DNA of 64,000 bases from Silvibacterium acidisoli (GTDB lineage Bacteria; Acidobacteriota; Terriglobia; Terriglobales; Acidobacteriaceae), in the NCBI GenBank assembly GCA_022870745.1, contig CP085323.1:1736001-1800000 (forward strand), read 5' to 3'. The notes under the pieces are model-generated. The model saw only the letters and a list, made by a program, of their open reading frames with translations, made no database searches and was not told the origin of the DNA. This document shows positions 26,629-33,615 of this stretch, piece by piece. Both the position numbers and the translations under genes were made by a program. How positions within the stretch are numbered: the first letter of the stretch is position 1; every line of letters begins with the position of its first letter.

Positions 26629-28116
26629 CTACGTGCCGACCGCTCCCCGCTTGGCCTTGGTCTCAACAATGCCGTACTTCTGCAGCTTGTAGAGGAAAGC
26701 CTTGTAGTCGATATTGAGCTGCGCCGCAGCCTGGCGCCGATTCCACCGCGTGGCCTCGAGCGCATCCAGCAACAGGCGGGTTTCCGCCATCCGGGAGGTG
26801 TGCTCGAGATGGTCCATGGTCACGAGGTTGGCACCGCTGCCTGACTTCGCACCGGCAGCAGCAGCTACCATCTCCTGCTCCGGAACTTTTTCTGCTTCTA
26901 CAACCGGCTCCGGCGGAACGATCGCCAGCTCCAGCTCCTGGATCAGCAATTCCGCATCCTGGTAGACGAGATAACGGCGCATCACATTCTCTACTTCGCG
27001 CACATTGCCCGGCCACTGATACTCCATCATCACCGCGCGCAGCTCCGGAGTCAGCGCCGGCGCCTTTGTGCCCGGCGGAAGATGCTTGCGCAGCAGTGTT
27101 TCGGCCAGCGGCAGAATCTCCTGCTGACGCTCACGGAGCGGCGGAATGACAATATTGATTACGTTCAGGCGGTAATACAGATCTTCACGGAAGGCGCCTT
27201 CCTTGATCGCGCGGCGCAGATCGCGGTGCGTCGCAGCCATCACGCGAACGTCCACCTTCACAATGCGGCGGCTGCCGAGCGGCTGCACTTCGCCATCCTG
27301 CAGTACCTGGAGAAGCTTGGCCTGCAGACGAATATCCATGTCGCCGATCTCATCCAGCAGGATCGTACCCGACTGCGCCAGCTCGAATTTGCCCGGCTTG
27401 TCGATCGTGGCACCGGTAAATGCGCCCTTCTCATACCCGAAAAGCTCGCTCTCGATCAGCTCTGAAGGCAATGCCGCGCAGTTCAACTTGAGGAAGGGCT
27501 TATTGGCGCGCGCCGAATAAGCGCAAAGCCTGCGCGCCATCACTTCCTTACCTACGCCTGTCTCTCCATGCAACAGCACGGGGACATCGGCCATGCCGAC
27601 ACGTGACAGGAACGATTCGGAGTAGCGCTGAATCTCGAAGGTATGCGGAAGAGCCGTAGCGCGGCGGTCGCGCACCGGCTGCGAGGGCGCAGCCTCCGGC
27701 GCCCTGATCACACCCGGAGCGGAAGCTTCTTCGTCTTCAACCGGCGCTGGAATATCGAGAATGGCACGAATCGTATCGTACGAGGCCGGATCATCAAGCT
27801 CCGTCTTCAGAATATGAAGACCGCGCAGGGAGGTGCGAAATTCACTATGCAGCTGCTGCAGCTCGCGCACCGCGAGAATCAGCTTTAGATGCGGCCGCTG
27901 CGCGCAGATTTCCAGAATTGTGTCGAGATCCGCCTGGCGCCGCATGCCCACATTCGAGACCACGGCGGAGACCGGCCCCGTCACCCCGCGCAGATGTACC
28001 CGCGCTTCCGCGAGCGTGCGCACAGTGACCACACTGAAGCCATCGGACTCGAGGCGACGGATCAGAGGCTCATGGGTCAGTGAATTTTCGCCAATAAGCA
28101 CGATCAGGCCCAACAC
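26629..28116 (-). CDS. Sigma-54 enhancer-binding transcription activator with degenerate receiver
   Basis: This 495-residue protein is built like an NtrC-family activator. Residues 1-120 have receiver-like secondary structure but lack the phosphorylation site: the acidic pair is Gly-Glu in IVLIGENS, and the strand that should end in Asp reads AVVSNVG. The AAA+ domain (about 165-400) has Walker A GETGVGKE, the sigma-54 contact loop GAFTGA, Walker B TILLDEIGD and an arginine-finger region. A Fis-type helix-turn-helix closes it (about 455-490, RRQAAAQLNIDYKAF). It should activate sigma-54 RNA polymerase, most obviously at the promoter at 28491-28507 that diverges from it. It is the first gene of a six-gene operon reaching 20182. 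The start is GTG at 28116 behind AGAGGTG. Control is likely by ligand or partner protein rather than phosphate. Confidence 0.9.
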   Translation of the reverse strand: MLGLIVLIGENSLTHEPLIRRLESDGFSVVTVRTLAEARVHLRGVTGPVSAVVSNVGMRRQADLDTILEICAQRPHLKLILAVRELQQLHSEFRTSLRGLHILKTELDDPASYDTIRAILDIPAPVEDEEASAPGVIRAPEAAPSQPVRDRRATALPHTFEIQRYSESFLSRVGMADVPVLLHGETGVGKEVMARRLCAYSARANKPFLKLNCAALPSELIESELFGYEKGAFTGATIDKPGKFELAQSGTILLDEIGDMDIRLQAKLLQVLQDGEVQPLGSRRIVKVDVRVMAATHRDLRRAIKEGAFREDLYYRLNVINIVIPPLRERQQEILPLAETLLRKHLPPGTKAPALTPELRAVMMEYQWPGNVREVENVMRRYLVYQDAELLIQELELAIVPPEPVVEAEKVPEQEMVAAAAGAKSGSGANLVTMDHLEHTSRMAETRLLLDALEATRWNRRQAAAQLNIDYKAFLYKLQKYGIVETKAKRGAVGT

Positions 28117-28314
28117 ATCACCTCTAGAACAGACTCGAAAATCTGTAGTTGAATTCGGAACTCATCCGCACGAAATCTTGTCTGAACGGCTGGACCATTC
28201 AGCAGCCAGCACCGGCACAAAGTTCGTATGAGTGGGATGATAGTGGTTTCGGGCAGCTGAAACAAAGCCACTTTCGTGTCATGTTACCGCCGCCAAAAAC
28301 GATTTGAGGCTTAA

Positions 28315-28333
28315 GTAACCGGCCAATTGTTAC
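28315..28333. promoter_or_regulatory. Inverted repeat GTAAC-N9-GTTAC, candidate enhancer site
   Basis: Two 5-base arms with a 9-base spacer lie about 190 bases upstream of the predicted sigma-54 start site. A third TGTTACC at 28282-28288 repeats one half-site 46 bases away. The arms are short, so chance is possible. Confidence 0.35.
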
Positions 28334-28402
28334 CTTTGCGAGGCGTTTTTTGCTCCGCGCCAAGAGGCAACCCGAAGGACGGCTGTAAATGTTTCAGATC
28401 AA

Positions 28403-28419
28403 TTGGGAAATATTCCCAA
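28403..28419. promoter_or_regulatory. Inverted repeat TTGGGAA-N3-TTCCCAA, candidate enhancer (UAS)
   Basis: Seven-base arms match perfectly around an ATA spacer. The centre is about 105 bases upstream of the predicted start site of the sigma-54 promoter, within the usual range for binding of NtrC-family dimers. The activator gene itself diverges from this site. Confidence 0.5.
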
Positions 28420-28490
28420 AGCAGGGAAAATCTTGCCGCGAAATACCCCCGAAAAATCAACAAAATGTTGTCAAAGTGGCCTGTTTCGTT

Positions 28491-28507
28491 TTGGCACGCC
28501 GATTGCA
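28491..28507 (+). promoter_or_regulatory. Sigma-54 (-24/-12) promoter of the EPS/NRPS operon
   Basis: TTGGCACGCCGATTGCA matches the sigma-54 consensus YTGGCACGRNNNTTGCW at every fixed position except the R. The GG (28493-28494) and GC (28505-28506) lie 12 bases apart start to start. Transcription should begin near 28517, about 70 bases before the GTG of the XRE gene. A sigma-54 activator gene is divergently encoded next door. Confidence 0.85.
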
Positions 28508-28527
28508 CCTCGTCAGAGTAAGAACTT

Positions 28528-28557
28528 GTTGTTGCTTACCACGAAAGTAATCACAAC
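28528..28557 (+). promoter_or_regulatory. Leader hairpin in the 5' UTR of the EPS/NRPS operon
   Basis: GTTGT pairs with ACAAC and TTAC with GTAA, separated by a small internal loop and closed by a 7-base loop. It starts about 10 bases into the predicted transcript. NusG paralogs of the LoaP type need a leader RNA hairpin for recruitment, so this is a candidate, but the stem is weak and the role is inference. Confidence 0.3.
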
Positions 28558-28586
28558 AGCTCAACCTCATCAGAAGGTGAATCGAC

Positions 28587-28871
28587 GTGAGCCTCAGCAG
28601 AGACATTTACCCCAATTTGAAGCTGCGTATCTATACCACTGGAATTCGTCAGAACCGGCTGGCACGGATGCTGGGCATCGATGAAGCCCATCTGAGCCGG
28701 ATCATTAACGGATTCCGTCAGCCGAGCGGAGACATTCGCGCCCAGTTGGCCAACATTCTTCAGAGCGACCCCGAGTGGCTCTTTCACCGGCTGCAGATCA
28801 GCGATGATCGCCTCGCAGCCGACGGCATGCTCAGCGGCGAGATCGCTAAGCCGCAGTTCACAACCCGCTGA
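28587..28871 (+). CDS. Small XRE-type helix-turn-helix protein
   Basis: This 94-residue protein is almost entirely one Cro/CI helix-turn-helix domain. IRQNRLARMLGIDEAHLSRIINGFR-type spacing places the recognition helix at about residues 34-44 (HLSRIINGF). A short tail follows. There is no sensor domain. It is the first gene behind the sigma-54 promoter and may fine-tune that promoter or another one; the target is unknown. It starts with GTG, with AGAAGGTGA about 8 bases upstream. The shadow frame on the opposite strand has no protein-like features. Confidence 0.8.
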   Translation: MSLSRDIYPNLKLRIYTTGIRQNRLARMLGIDEAHLSRIINGFRQPSGDIRAQLANILQSDPEWLFHRLQISDDRLAADGMLSGEIAKPQFTTR

Positions 28872-28984
28872 TTCGCTGGCGATAACCAGAAACGTCCTCC
28901 CCCGAAGACATTCACCGCAACCGCCATTCCCCCGTGGCCGATAAGGGCGAGAGCCCGGCAAGACGAGAGCGAAACAGGCGATTT

Positions 28985-29647
28985 ATGTCTCATCTTCCGA
29001 CAATTCGGGCCAGTTGGTTTGCTGTGCAGACTCGTTACCGCTATGAACAGCGCGTTGCCGCTGATCTTGCGGCAAAGGGTGTCGAGCACTATCTTCCCCT
29101 GCTGCATGAAGTCCATCAGTGGAAGGATCGCAGCCGCGCCGTAGATCTCCCGGCCTTTGGCGGTTATCTGTTTGTGCGTCTTGTGCCTTCGGTCGAGAAT
29201 CGCGTGCGGGTGCTGGAAACCGCCGGCGTTGTGCGGGTGCTGGGAACCAATGGTTCGCCGGAGCCGGTGGCGGAATCGGAAATTGCCTCCCTGCGGCTCT
29301 CCCTGAACAGTGGACGCCCCTGCAGCCGTCATCCTTATCTTGCCGTCGGTGCACCGGTGCGCATCGCACGTGGGCCGCTGGCAGGCCTTGAAGGGCAGTT
29401 GGTTGGCCACGCCAACTCGCTCCGTATTGTGGTCTCGGTCGCATCCATCGGACAGGCCGTTTCGGTCGAGTTATCGAACAGCGATGTCCTGCCGCTCGAT
29501 GCCGTTGAACTTACCTGCTGTGGCGACGTCAATGCCACACGGACCCATAACACCCGGTCGATCACCGGTTCCGCCGCAAAAGAGGACAGATATGTCCCGG
29601 CGGCGTTCCGGGAACCGCGCCAGGGAACACTGCAATCCCGATACTGA
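28985..29647 (+). CDS. NusG/UpxY-family processive antitermination factor
   Basis: This 220-residue protein starts with the NusG N-terminal fold (SWFAVQTRYRYEQRVA, then HYLPLLHEVHQWKDR and FGGYLFVRL). It continues with a KOW domain at about 115-170 (VGAPVRIARGPLAGLEG) and a tail of about 45 residues rich in Thr and Arg. NusG paralogs of this kind (RfaH, UpxY, LoaP, TaA) ride on RNA polymerase and let it read through very long polysaccharide or polyketide operons. Here it heads a train of about 21 kb containing both kinds of gene. ATG at 28985 is preferred; a GTG 17 codons upstream (28934) is possible but adds an Arg-rich extension outside the family fold. No JUMPstart/ops sequence was found. 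Confidence 0.85.
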   Translation: MSHLPTIRASWFAVQTRYRYEQRVAADLAAKGVEHYLPLLHEVHQWKDRSRAVDLPAFGGYLFVRLVPSVENRVRVLETAGVVRVLGTNGSPEPVAESEIASLRLSLNSGRPCSRHPYLAVGAPVRIARGPLAGLEGQLVGHANSLRIVVSVASIGQAVSVELSNSDVLPLDAVELTCCGDVNATRTHNTRSITGSAAKEDRYVPAAFREPRQGTLQSRY

Positions 29648-29725
29648 ATGCTGTTTTTCTGTTGGCCGCAATGCCCACAGTTCCCTGGACAAAACGACTG
29701 CTGATTGAAATTGAGGTTTTACATT

Positions 29726-31039
29726 ATGCCTGGTATTCATCCTGATTCTGTTGCAGTGCTTGGAGTGCCGATCAATAACGTCTCGATGGACGAAGCGGTA
29801 TCCATCATCGAGGAGAAGATCGACCAGGGAGGCTTTCACCAGATTGCCACCGCCAATGCAGATTTCCTGATGAACGCAATCAACGACCAGGAGCTCCAGG
29901 ACATTCTTTGCTCCTGCAGCCTCGTCGTTCCCGATGGCATGCCGATCCTCTGGTCTGCCCGGCTGATGGGTACACCGCTCAAGGAGCGCGTAAGCGGCAT
30001 CGATCTCGTCCCGCGGCTCGCGGAGCTTTCAGCTCGCCGCGGCTTCCGCATCTACCTGCTCGGGGCCAGCGAAAAGAGCTCCGCGCGTGCCGCCGAATTG
30101 CTGCAGCAGCAGTACCCGGGCCTGCAGATCGTCGGCCGCTACTCGCCGCCGCTCCGCCCGCTCGAGCAGATGAACCACGAAGAGATCCTGCACCGTATCG
30201 AGCTTGCCCGGCCTGACATTCTTCTGGTCGCCTTCGGCAATCCGAAGCAGGAGAAGTGGCTTTCCATGCACCGCGATCGCCTGCGGGTGCCGGTTTCGAT
30301 CGGCATCGGCGGGTCGCTCGACATGATTGCCGGCAAGCTGGCGCGCGCCCCTCGCTGGATGCAGGATTCGGGCCTTGAATGGCTCTTCCGCGCCTGCCAG
30401 GAGCCCCGCCGTCTTGTAGGCCGCTATGTGAGCGATGCAATCACGCTGGGACGCTATCTGCCCTGGCAGGTAGCCGCAACAGCCTCACAGCCGCGCAATT
30501 CCGGCCCGTCGCAGATCCTGACCACGCGGGTCGGCAATACGGAAGTCATCTCGATCCAGGGCAACCTGACCGGCGAGCTGCTGGCCGAGTTCGAGGACCG
30601 TACCGAGATTGCCTGCCTCGAAGGCCGCCACATCGTGCTGAACATGGCCGAGAGCGCATACTTCGGACCGCAGTCGCTGGGCGCGCTGATCAAGCTCATG
30701 ACCGCTATGCACCAGCTGCGGCTGCAGTTGTGGCTGGCCGGTATGCGTCCTCACCTCGTCCGCCTGCTTAAGAGCGCCCGGCTGGAGTGCTACTTCCGCA
30801 CGACCTCGACGGTGGGCGATGCGCTCTACCGCATTGAACGTGCGTCAGAAAATACGCTGGTTACGATGCCTACCCTGCAGACGGTCCGTCGCCGCACCAG
30901 CCGTCCGATTCAGGTTCGGGTAGAGCGGATGCAGGAGATCTGCCAGCGCATCGCAGCCGTGAACGAAGCACCCGAGTTTGACTTCGGCGGAGGCTTCGCC
31001 GAATCGAATGCTTACGGCTTTAAGGCAACGGCCCGCTGA
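29726..31039 (+). CDS. WecG/TagA-type glycosyltransferase fused to a STAS domain
   Basis: This protein has 437 residues. The first 245 form a WecG/TagA/CpsF transferase (GT26): TANADFLMNA, PDGMPILWSARL and GNPKQEKWL are its family motifs. Such enzymes add ManNAc-type or similar sugars to undecaprenyl-diphosphate-GlcNAc as the second step of repeat-unit synthesis. Residues about 265-371 form a STAS-like domain (EVISIQGNLTG, IVLNMAESAYFGPQSLGALIKL), the fold of anti-sigma antagonists, with Ala-Tyr where SpoIIAA has its phosphorylatable Ser, although another Ser lies nearby in GPQSLG. The last 65 residues are basic and unassigned. The fusion is unusual and suggests protein-protein control of the transferase. 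ATG 29726 with TTGAGG 10 bases upstream is preferred over TTG at 29705. Confidence 0.85.
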   Translation: MPGIHPDSVAVLGVPINNVSMDEAVSIIEEKIDQGGFHQIATANADFLMNAINDQELQDILCSCSLVVPDGMPILWSARLMGTPLKERVSGIDLVPRLAELSARRGFRIYLLGASEKSSARAAELLQQQYPGLQIVGRYSPPLRPLEQMNHEEILHRIELARPDILLVAFGNPKQEKWLSMHRDRLRVPVSIGIGGSLDMIAGKLARAPRWMQDSGLEWLFRACQEPRRLVGRYVSDAITLGRYLPWQVAATASQPRNSGPSQILTTRVGNTEVISIQGNLTGELLAEFEDRTEIACLEGRHIVLNMAESAYFGPQSLGALIKLMTAMHQLRLQLWLAGMRPHLVRLLKSARLECYFRTTSTVGDALYRIERASENTLVTMPTLQTVRRRTSRPIQVRVERMQEICQRIAAVNEAPEFDFGGGFAESNAYGFKATAR

Positions 31040-31089
31040 AATTTCTTGTCACCGAGCCGGCATCCGATAAGATAAACAGGAACGACACG

Positions 31090-31111
31090 GCGCGGAGGTC
31101 ACCCTCCGCGC
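31090..31111 (+). terminator. GC-rich hairpin between transferase-STAS and GT2 genes (possible attenuator)
   Basis: GCGCGGAGG pairs perfectly with CCTCCGCGC around TCAC. The following AAGTGTTTT is a poor U-tract, so it may only slow polymerase or act as partial terminator. A NusG paralog encoded upstream would be expected to suppress such sites. Confidence 0.4.
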
Positions 31112-31181
31112 AAGTGTTTTGGCTAGGCGGCATCTCGCCCCACATCGCTATGCATCGCCTTCGGAAAGGCGCACTCTGCTC

Positions 31182-32375
31182 ATGACGAAACTTCTCTTCC
31201 TGATCATCGGTCTGGTCCTGGCAGGGCTTACCCTGCCGTTGATCACTGAGTTGTTCCTGGTGACCGTCGCCGGCCTGCTTCCACGCCGTCGCCGTCAGAG
31301 CGATGCCGCAAGTCTGCCCGACTTTCCGCTCGCCATCGTCATGCCCTCGCACAACGAGGAGATTCACGTCGGCCGCGCCGTCTCAAGCGTGGTGGCTTCG
31401 GCAGCAGGCCTGCGCAATATCCGTATCTACACCGTGGCGCACAACTGCTCCGACCGCACCGCCGAGGAAGCCGCGAAAGCAGGCGCGGAGGTTCTGGTCT
31501 ACAACGATCCCGAGGCCCGTGGAAAGGGTTACGCCCTGAACCATGGCTTCGCTCACGCGCTGGCCAACGGCGCTGAAGCAGTCATGGTGATCGATGCCGA
31601 TTCCATCATCTCCGCCAATCTCGTCGGGCTGGTGCAGCGCCGTCTCGCTGCCGGAGCGGATGCCGTACAGTGCCGCTACGAAATGGAAAGCGCCAATGAC
31701 AAGGCCAACGGCCGCCTCGCGGCGCTGGCCCTGCGCGGCTTCAACGTCATCCGTCCCCGCGGACGCCAGCAGCTGGGTCTTTCCTGCGGCATCCTCGGCA
31801 ATGGATTCGCCCTGACCAAGCGCCTGCTCGATCGCGTGCCGTATGACGCTTTTTCCGTAGTCGAGGATCTTGAGTATCACATTCACCTGGTCATGGCGGG
31901 CTCGCGGGTTCAATACATCGAAGAGGCACATGTTCTCGCCTCCCTGCCGGCATCCGCAAAGGGCGAAACCGTGCAGCGCTCTCGCTGGGAAGGCGGCCGC
32001 TTCTACGCAGCCCGCATCTGGTTTGTGCCTTTGCTTAAGCAGGTTCTGCGTGGAAGGCTGCGGCTGATTGAGCCGATGTGCGATGTCGCGGGGTTGCCGA
32101 TGGCCTTCGGCGTGTTTGCGCTGCTGCTGGCCCTTCTCATTCCGGTTCCTGCGATTCGTATCTATGCAGCAGTGTCTCTGGCCGTTGTGACTCTGCATGT
32201 CCTGGCTGCTGCGGCAGCAGGACCGGATTTTCTGGGGACGCTGCGGCTGCTGGCCATGGCTCCTTTTTACATCCTATGGAAACTCCGTTTGATTCCGTCG
32301 ATACTGCGCGGCTCAAAAGGCAAAGCCGATTGGGTACGCACCGACAGAGACTCCAACTTTAGGAGTATTTCCTAA
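31182..32375 (+). CDS. Processive-type glycosyltransferase family 2, membrane bound
   Basis: This 397-residue protein has an N-terminal membrane helix (residues 3-30), a GT-A domain and two to three C-terminal helices. All processive-GT2 signatures are visible: IVMPSHNE, the DAD metal site (MVIDADS), VVEDLEY with the catalytic ED and QRSRW (QxxRW). This resembles the hyaluronan/NodC/cellulose-synthase type of enzyme, but single-sugar EPS transferases of this shape also exist. It would use an NDP-sugar at the cytoplasmic face. The frame is open 21 codons further up; ATG 31182 is chosen because the protein then starts directly with the hydrophobic helix. It is followed 91 bases later by the Wza-like gene. 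Confidence 0.8.
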   Translation: MTKLLFLIIGLVLAGLTLPLITELFLVTVAGLLPRRRRQSDAASLPDFPLAIVMPSHNEEIHVGRAVSSVVASAAGLRNIRIYTVAHNCSDRTAEEAAKAGAEVLVYNDPEARGKGYALNHGFAHALANGAEAVMVIDADSIISANLVGLVQRRLAAGADAVQCRYEMESANDKANGRLAALALRGFNVIRPRGRQQLGLSCGILGNGFALTKRLLDRVPYDAFSVVEDLEYHIHLVMAGSRVQYIEEAHVLASLPASAKGETVQRSRWEGGRFYAARIWFVPLLKQVLRGRLRLIEPMCDVAGLPMAFGVFALLLALLIPVPAIRIYAAVSLAVVTLHVLAAAAAGPDFLGTLRLLAMAPFYILWKLRLIPSILRGSKGKADWVRTDRDSNFRSIS

Positions 32376-32466
32376 AGATTTTTTTCTCTGCATGATGAAG
32401 AGCACAGGGAAAGCAAGAGGGCCTTTATGCCCATTCCCGGCGACTTGCCCCCAAGAGGTCTGTAAC

Positions 32467-33501
32467 ATGAAACGCTCTGTCCGCTCGCTCGCATATCTCG
32501 GACTGATTTCTGGCTTGAGCATGATTCCGGCTTTTGCCCAGCAGCAGCCCCCTGCAGCTCCGGCAGGCTCAGTTACTCCTATCGCCAGCCAGAAGAGCCA
32601 GCCGAGCGAAACACCGGCAGATCCCCAGCTCAAGCTGAGCCCGGAAAAACAGCTGGAACAGTTCCAGCCTGCGGTTGACGAAGAGTACACTCTCGGCGCA
32701 GGCGATGAGATCGGCCTGGATTTTCCCGGCAGGCCGGAGTTGACCAAGAAATACACCGTCGGTCCCGATGGGCGCATCACCCTGCCATTGGCAGGACAGG
32801 TAATGGTTGCAAACCTTACCCGCGAGCAGGCTGCAAAGGCGATCGTTGACGCACTGTCGAACGACTACACCAACCTGACCGTCACGGTGAACATCGAGAA
32901 ATACGGTTCGAACAAGGTGACCGTGATCGGCAACGTCAAGAATCCGGGCACGATTTATTTCGACACCACGCCGACGCTGCTCGACGCGATTTCGCGCGGC
33001 GGCCTGCTGCCGACACCCAGCTATAAGGACGGCCTCCCTGACGAGTGCATGATCTATCGGGGCAACAACCAGGTGTTTACCGTCCAGCTGCGCGATCTGC
33101 TGCGCAGCGGCAGTGCGATGGCTGACATGCGGCTTCGCCGCAACGACATTATCTTCGTCCCGTCGCAGTCGGATCGCTTCGTCTCCGTGCTTGGCCAGGT
33201 GAAGAATCCTGGATCGGTGCCACTGACTTCAGACTCGAACCTGCCCTCGCTGATCGCGCAGGCAGGCGGTTTAACCGATGGCGCCGGCAACAACCCGCAC
33301 ATCATGATCCTGTCGAAGGCTAACGGGACAACGCGGGAAGTCAACTGGAAGGACATCAACACGCCTAAGGGGTTGACGGAAGTCGCGCTTCAGCCCGGGG
33401 ACATTGTCAGCATCCCGAAAACAGGCTTTTACAAGTCGACGTACGTGCTGGAGCGCCTGAGCCCGATGACCAGCCTGGCTACCCTGCTGGCAGTACGTTA
33501 A
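32467..33501 (+). CDS. Wza-like polysaccharide export protein (Poly_export plus SLBB)
   Basis: This 344-residue protein has a signal peptide of about 23 residues (ending AFAQQ) without a lipobox Cys, unlike E. coli Wza. A Poly_export domain starts with EEYTLGAGDEIGLDF (about residue 73) and includes GPDGRITLPLAG. Two SLBB domains follow (VIGNVKNPGTIYF near 160 and VLGQVKNPGSVPL near 245), and the protein closes with LQPGDIVSIPKTGF. Such proteins form the periplasmic/outer-membrane channel for EPS. It directly precedes the Wzc-like gene, the usual partner. An AAGAGG ribosome site lies 7 bases before ATG 32467; the frame's earlier ATG at 32392 would displace the signal peptide. Confidence 0.9.
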   Translation: MKRSVRSLAYLGLISGLSMIPAFAQQQPPAAPAGSVTPIASQKSQPSETPADPQLKLSPEKQLEQFQPAVDEEYTLGAGDEIGLDFPGRPELTKKYTVGPDGRITLPLAGQVMVANLTREQAAKAIVDALSNDYTNLTVTVNIEKYGSNKVTVIGNVKNPGTIYFDTTPTLLDAISRGGLLPTPSYKDGLPDECMIYRGNNQVFTVQLRDLLRSGSAMADMRLRRNDIIFVPSQSDRFVSVLGQVKNPGSVPLTSDSNLPSLIAQAGGLTDGAGNNPHIMILSKANGTTREVNWKDINTPKGLTEVALQPGDIVSIPKTGFYKSTYVLERLSPMTSLATLLAVR

Positions 33502-33615
33502 GGGTTCAAAGGACACAGCAATATCCAAAGACGGCCGCGCGCGACGTAGAGCCGGTCGACAGTTCCGGTAGAGAAGGTCGGGACTACAGAACGAGATTAA
33601 GGATCAAAGATCGTT

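Larger units (their letters stand above)
28117..28586. promoter_or_regulatory. Divergent control region between sigma-54 activator and EPS/NRPS operon
   Basis: This 470-base region has no gene. It holds a sigma-54 promoter (28491-28507) pointing right, an inverted repeat TTGGGAA-N3-TTCCCAA at 28403-28419, a second inverted repeat GTAAC-N9-GTTAC at 28315-28333, a further TGTTACC at 28282-28288, and a leader hairpin at 28528-28557. It is clearly more AT-rich than the flanking genes. The activator's own minus-strand promoter must also lie here but is not obvious. Confidence 0.75.

Noticed and set aside
28517-28985. JUMPstart/ops element for an RfaH-like factor
   Set aside because: No GGCGGTAG-like sequence was found in the leader or early operon.
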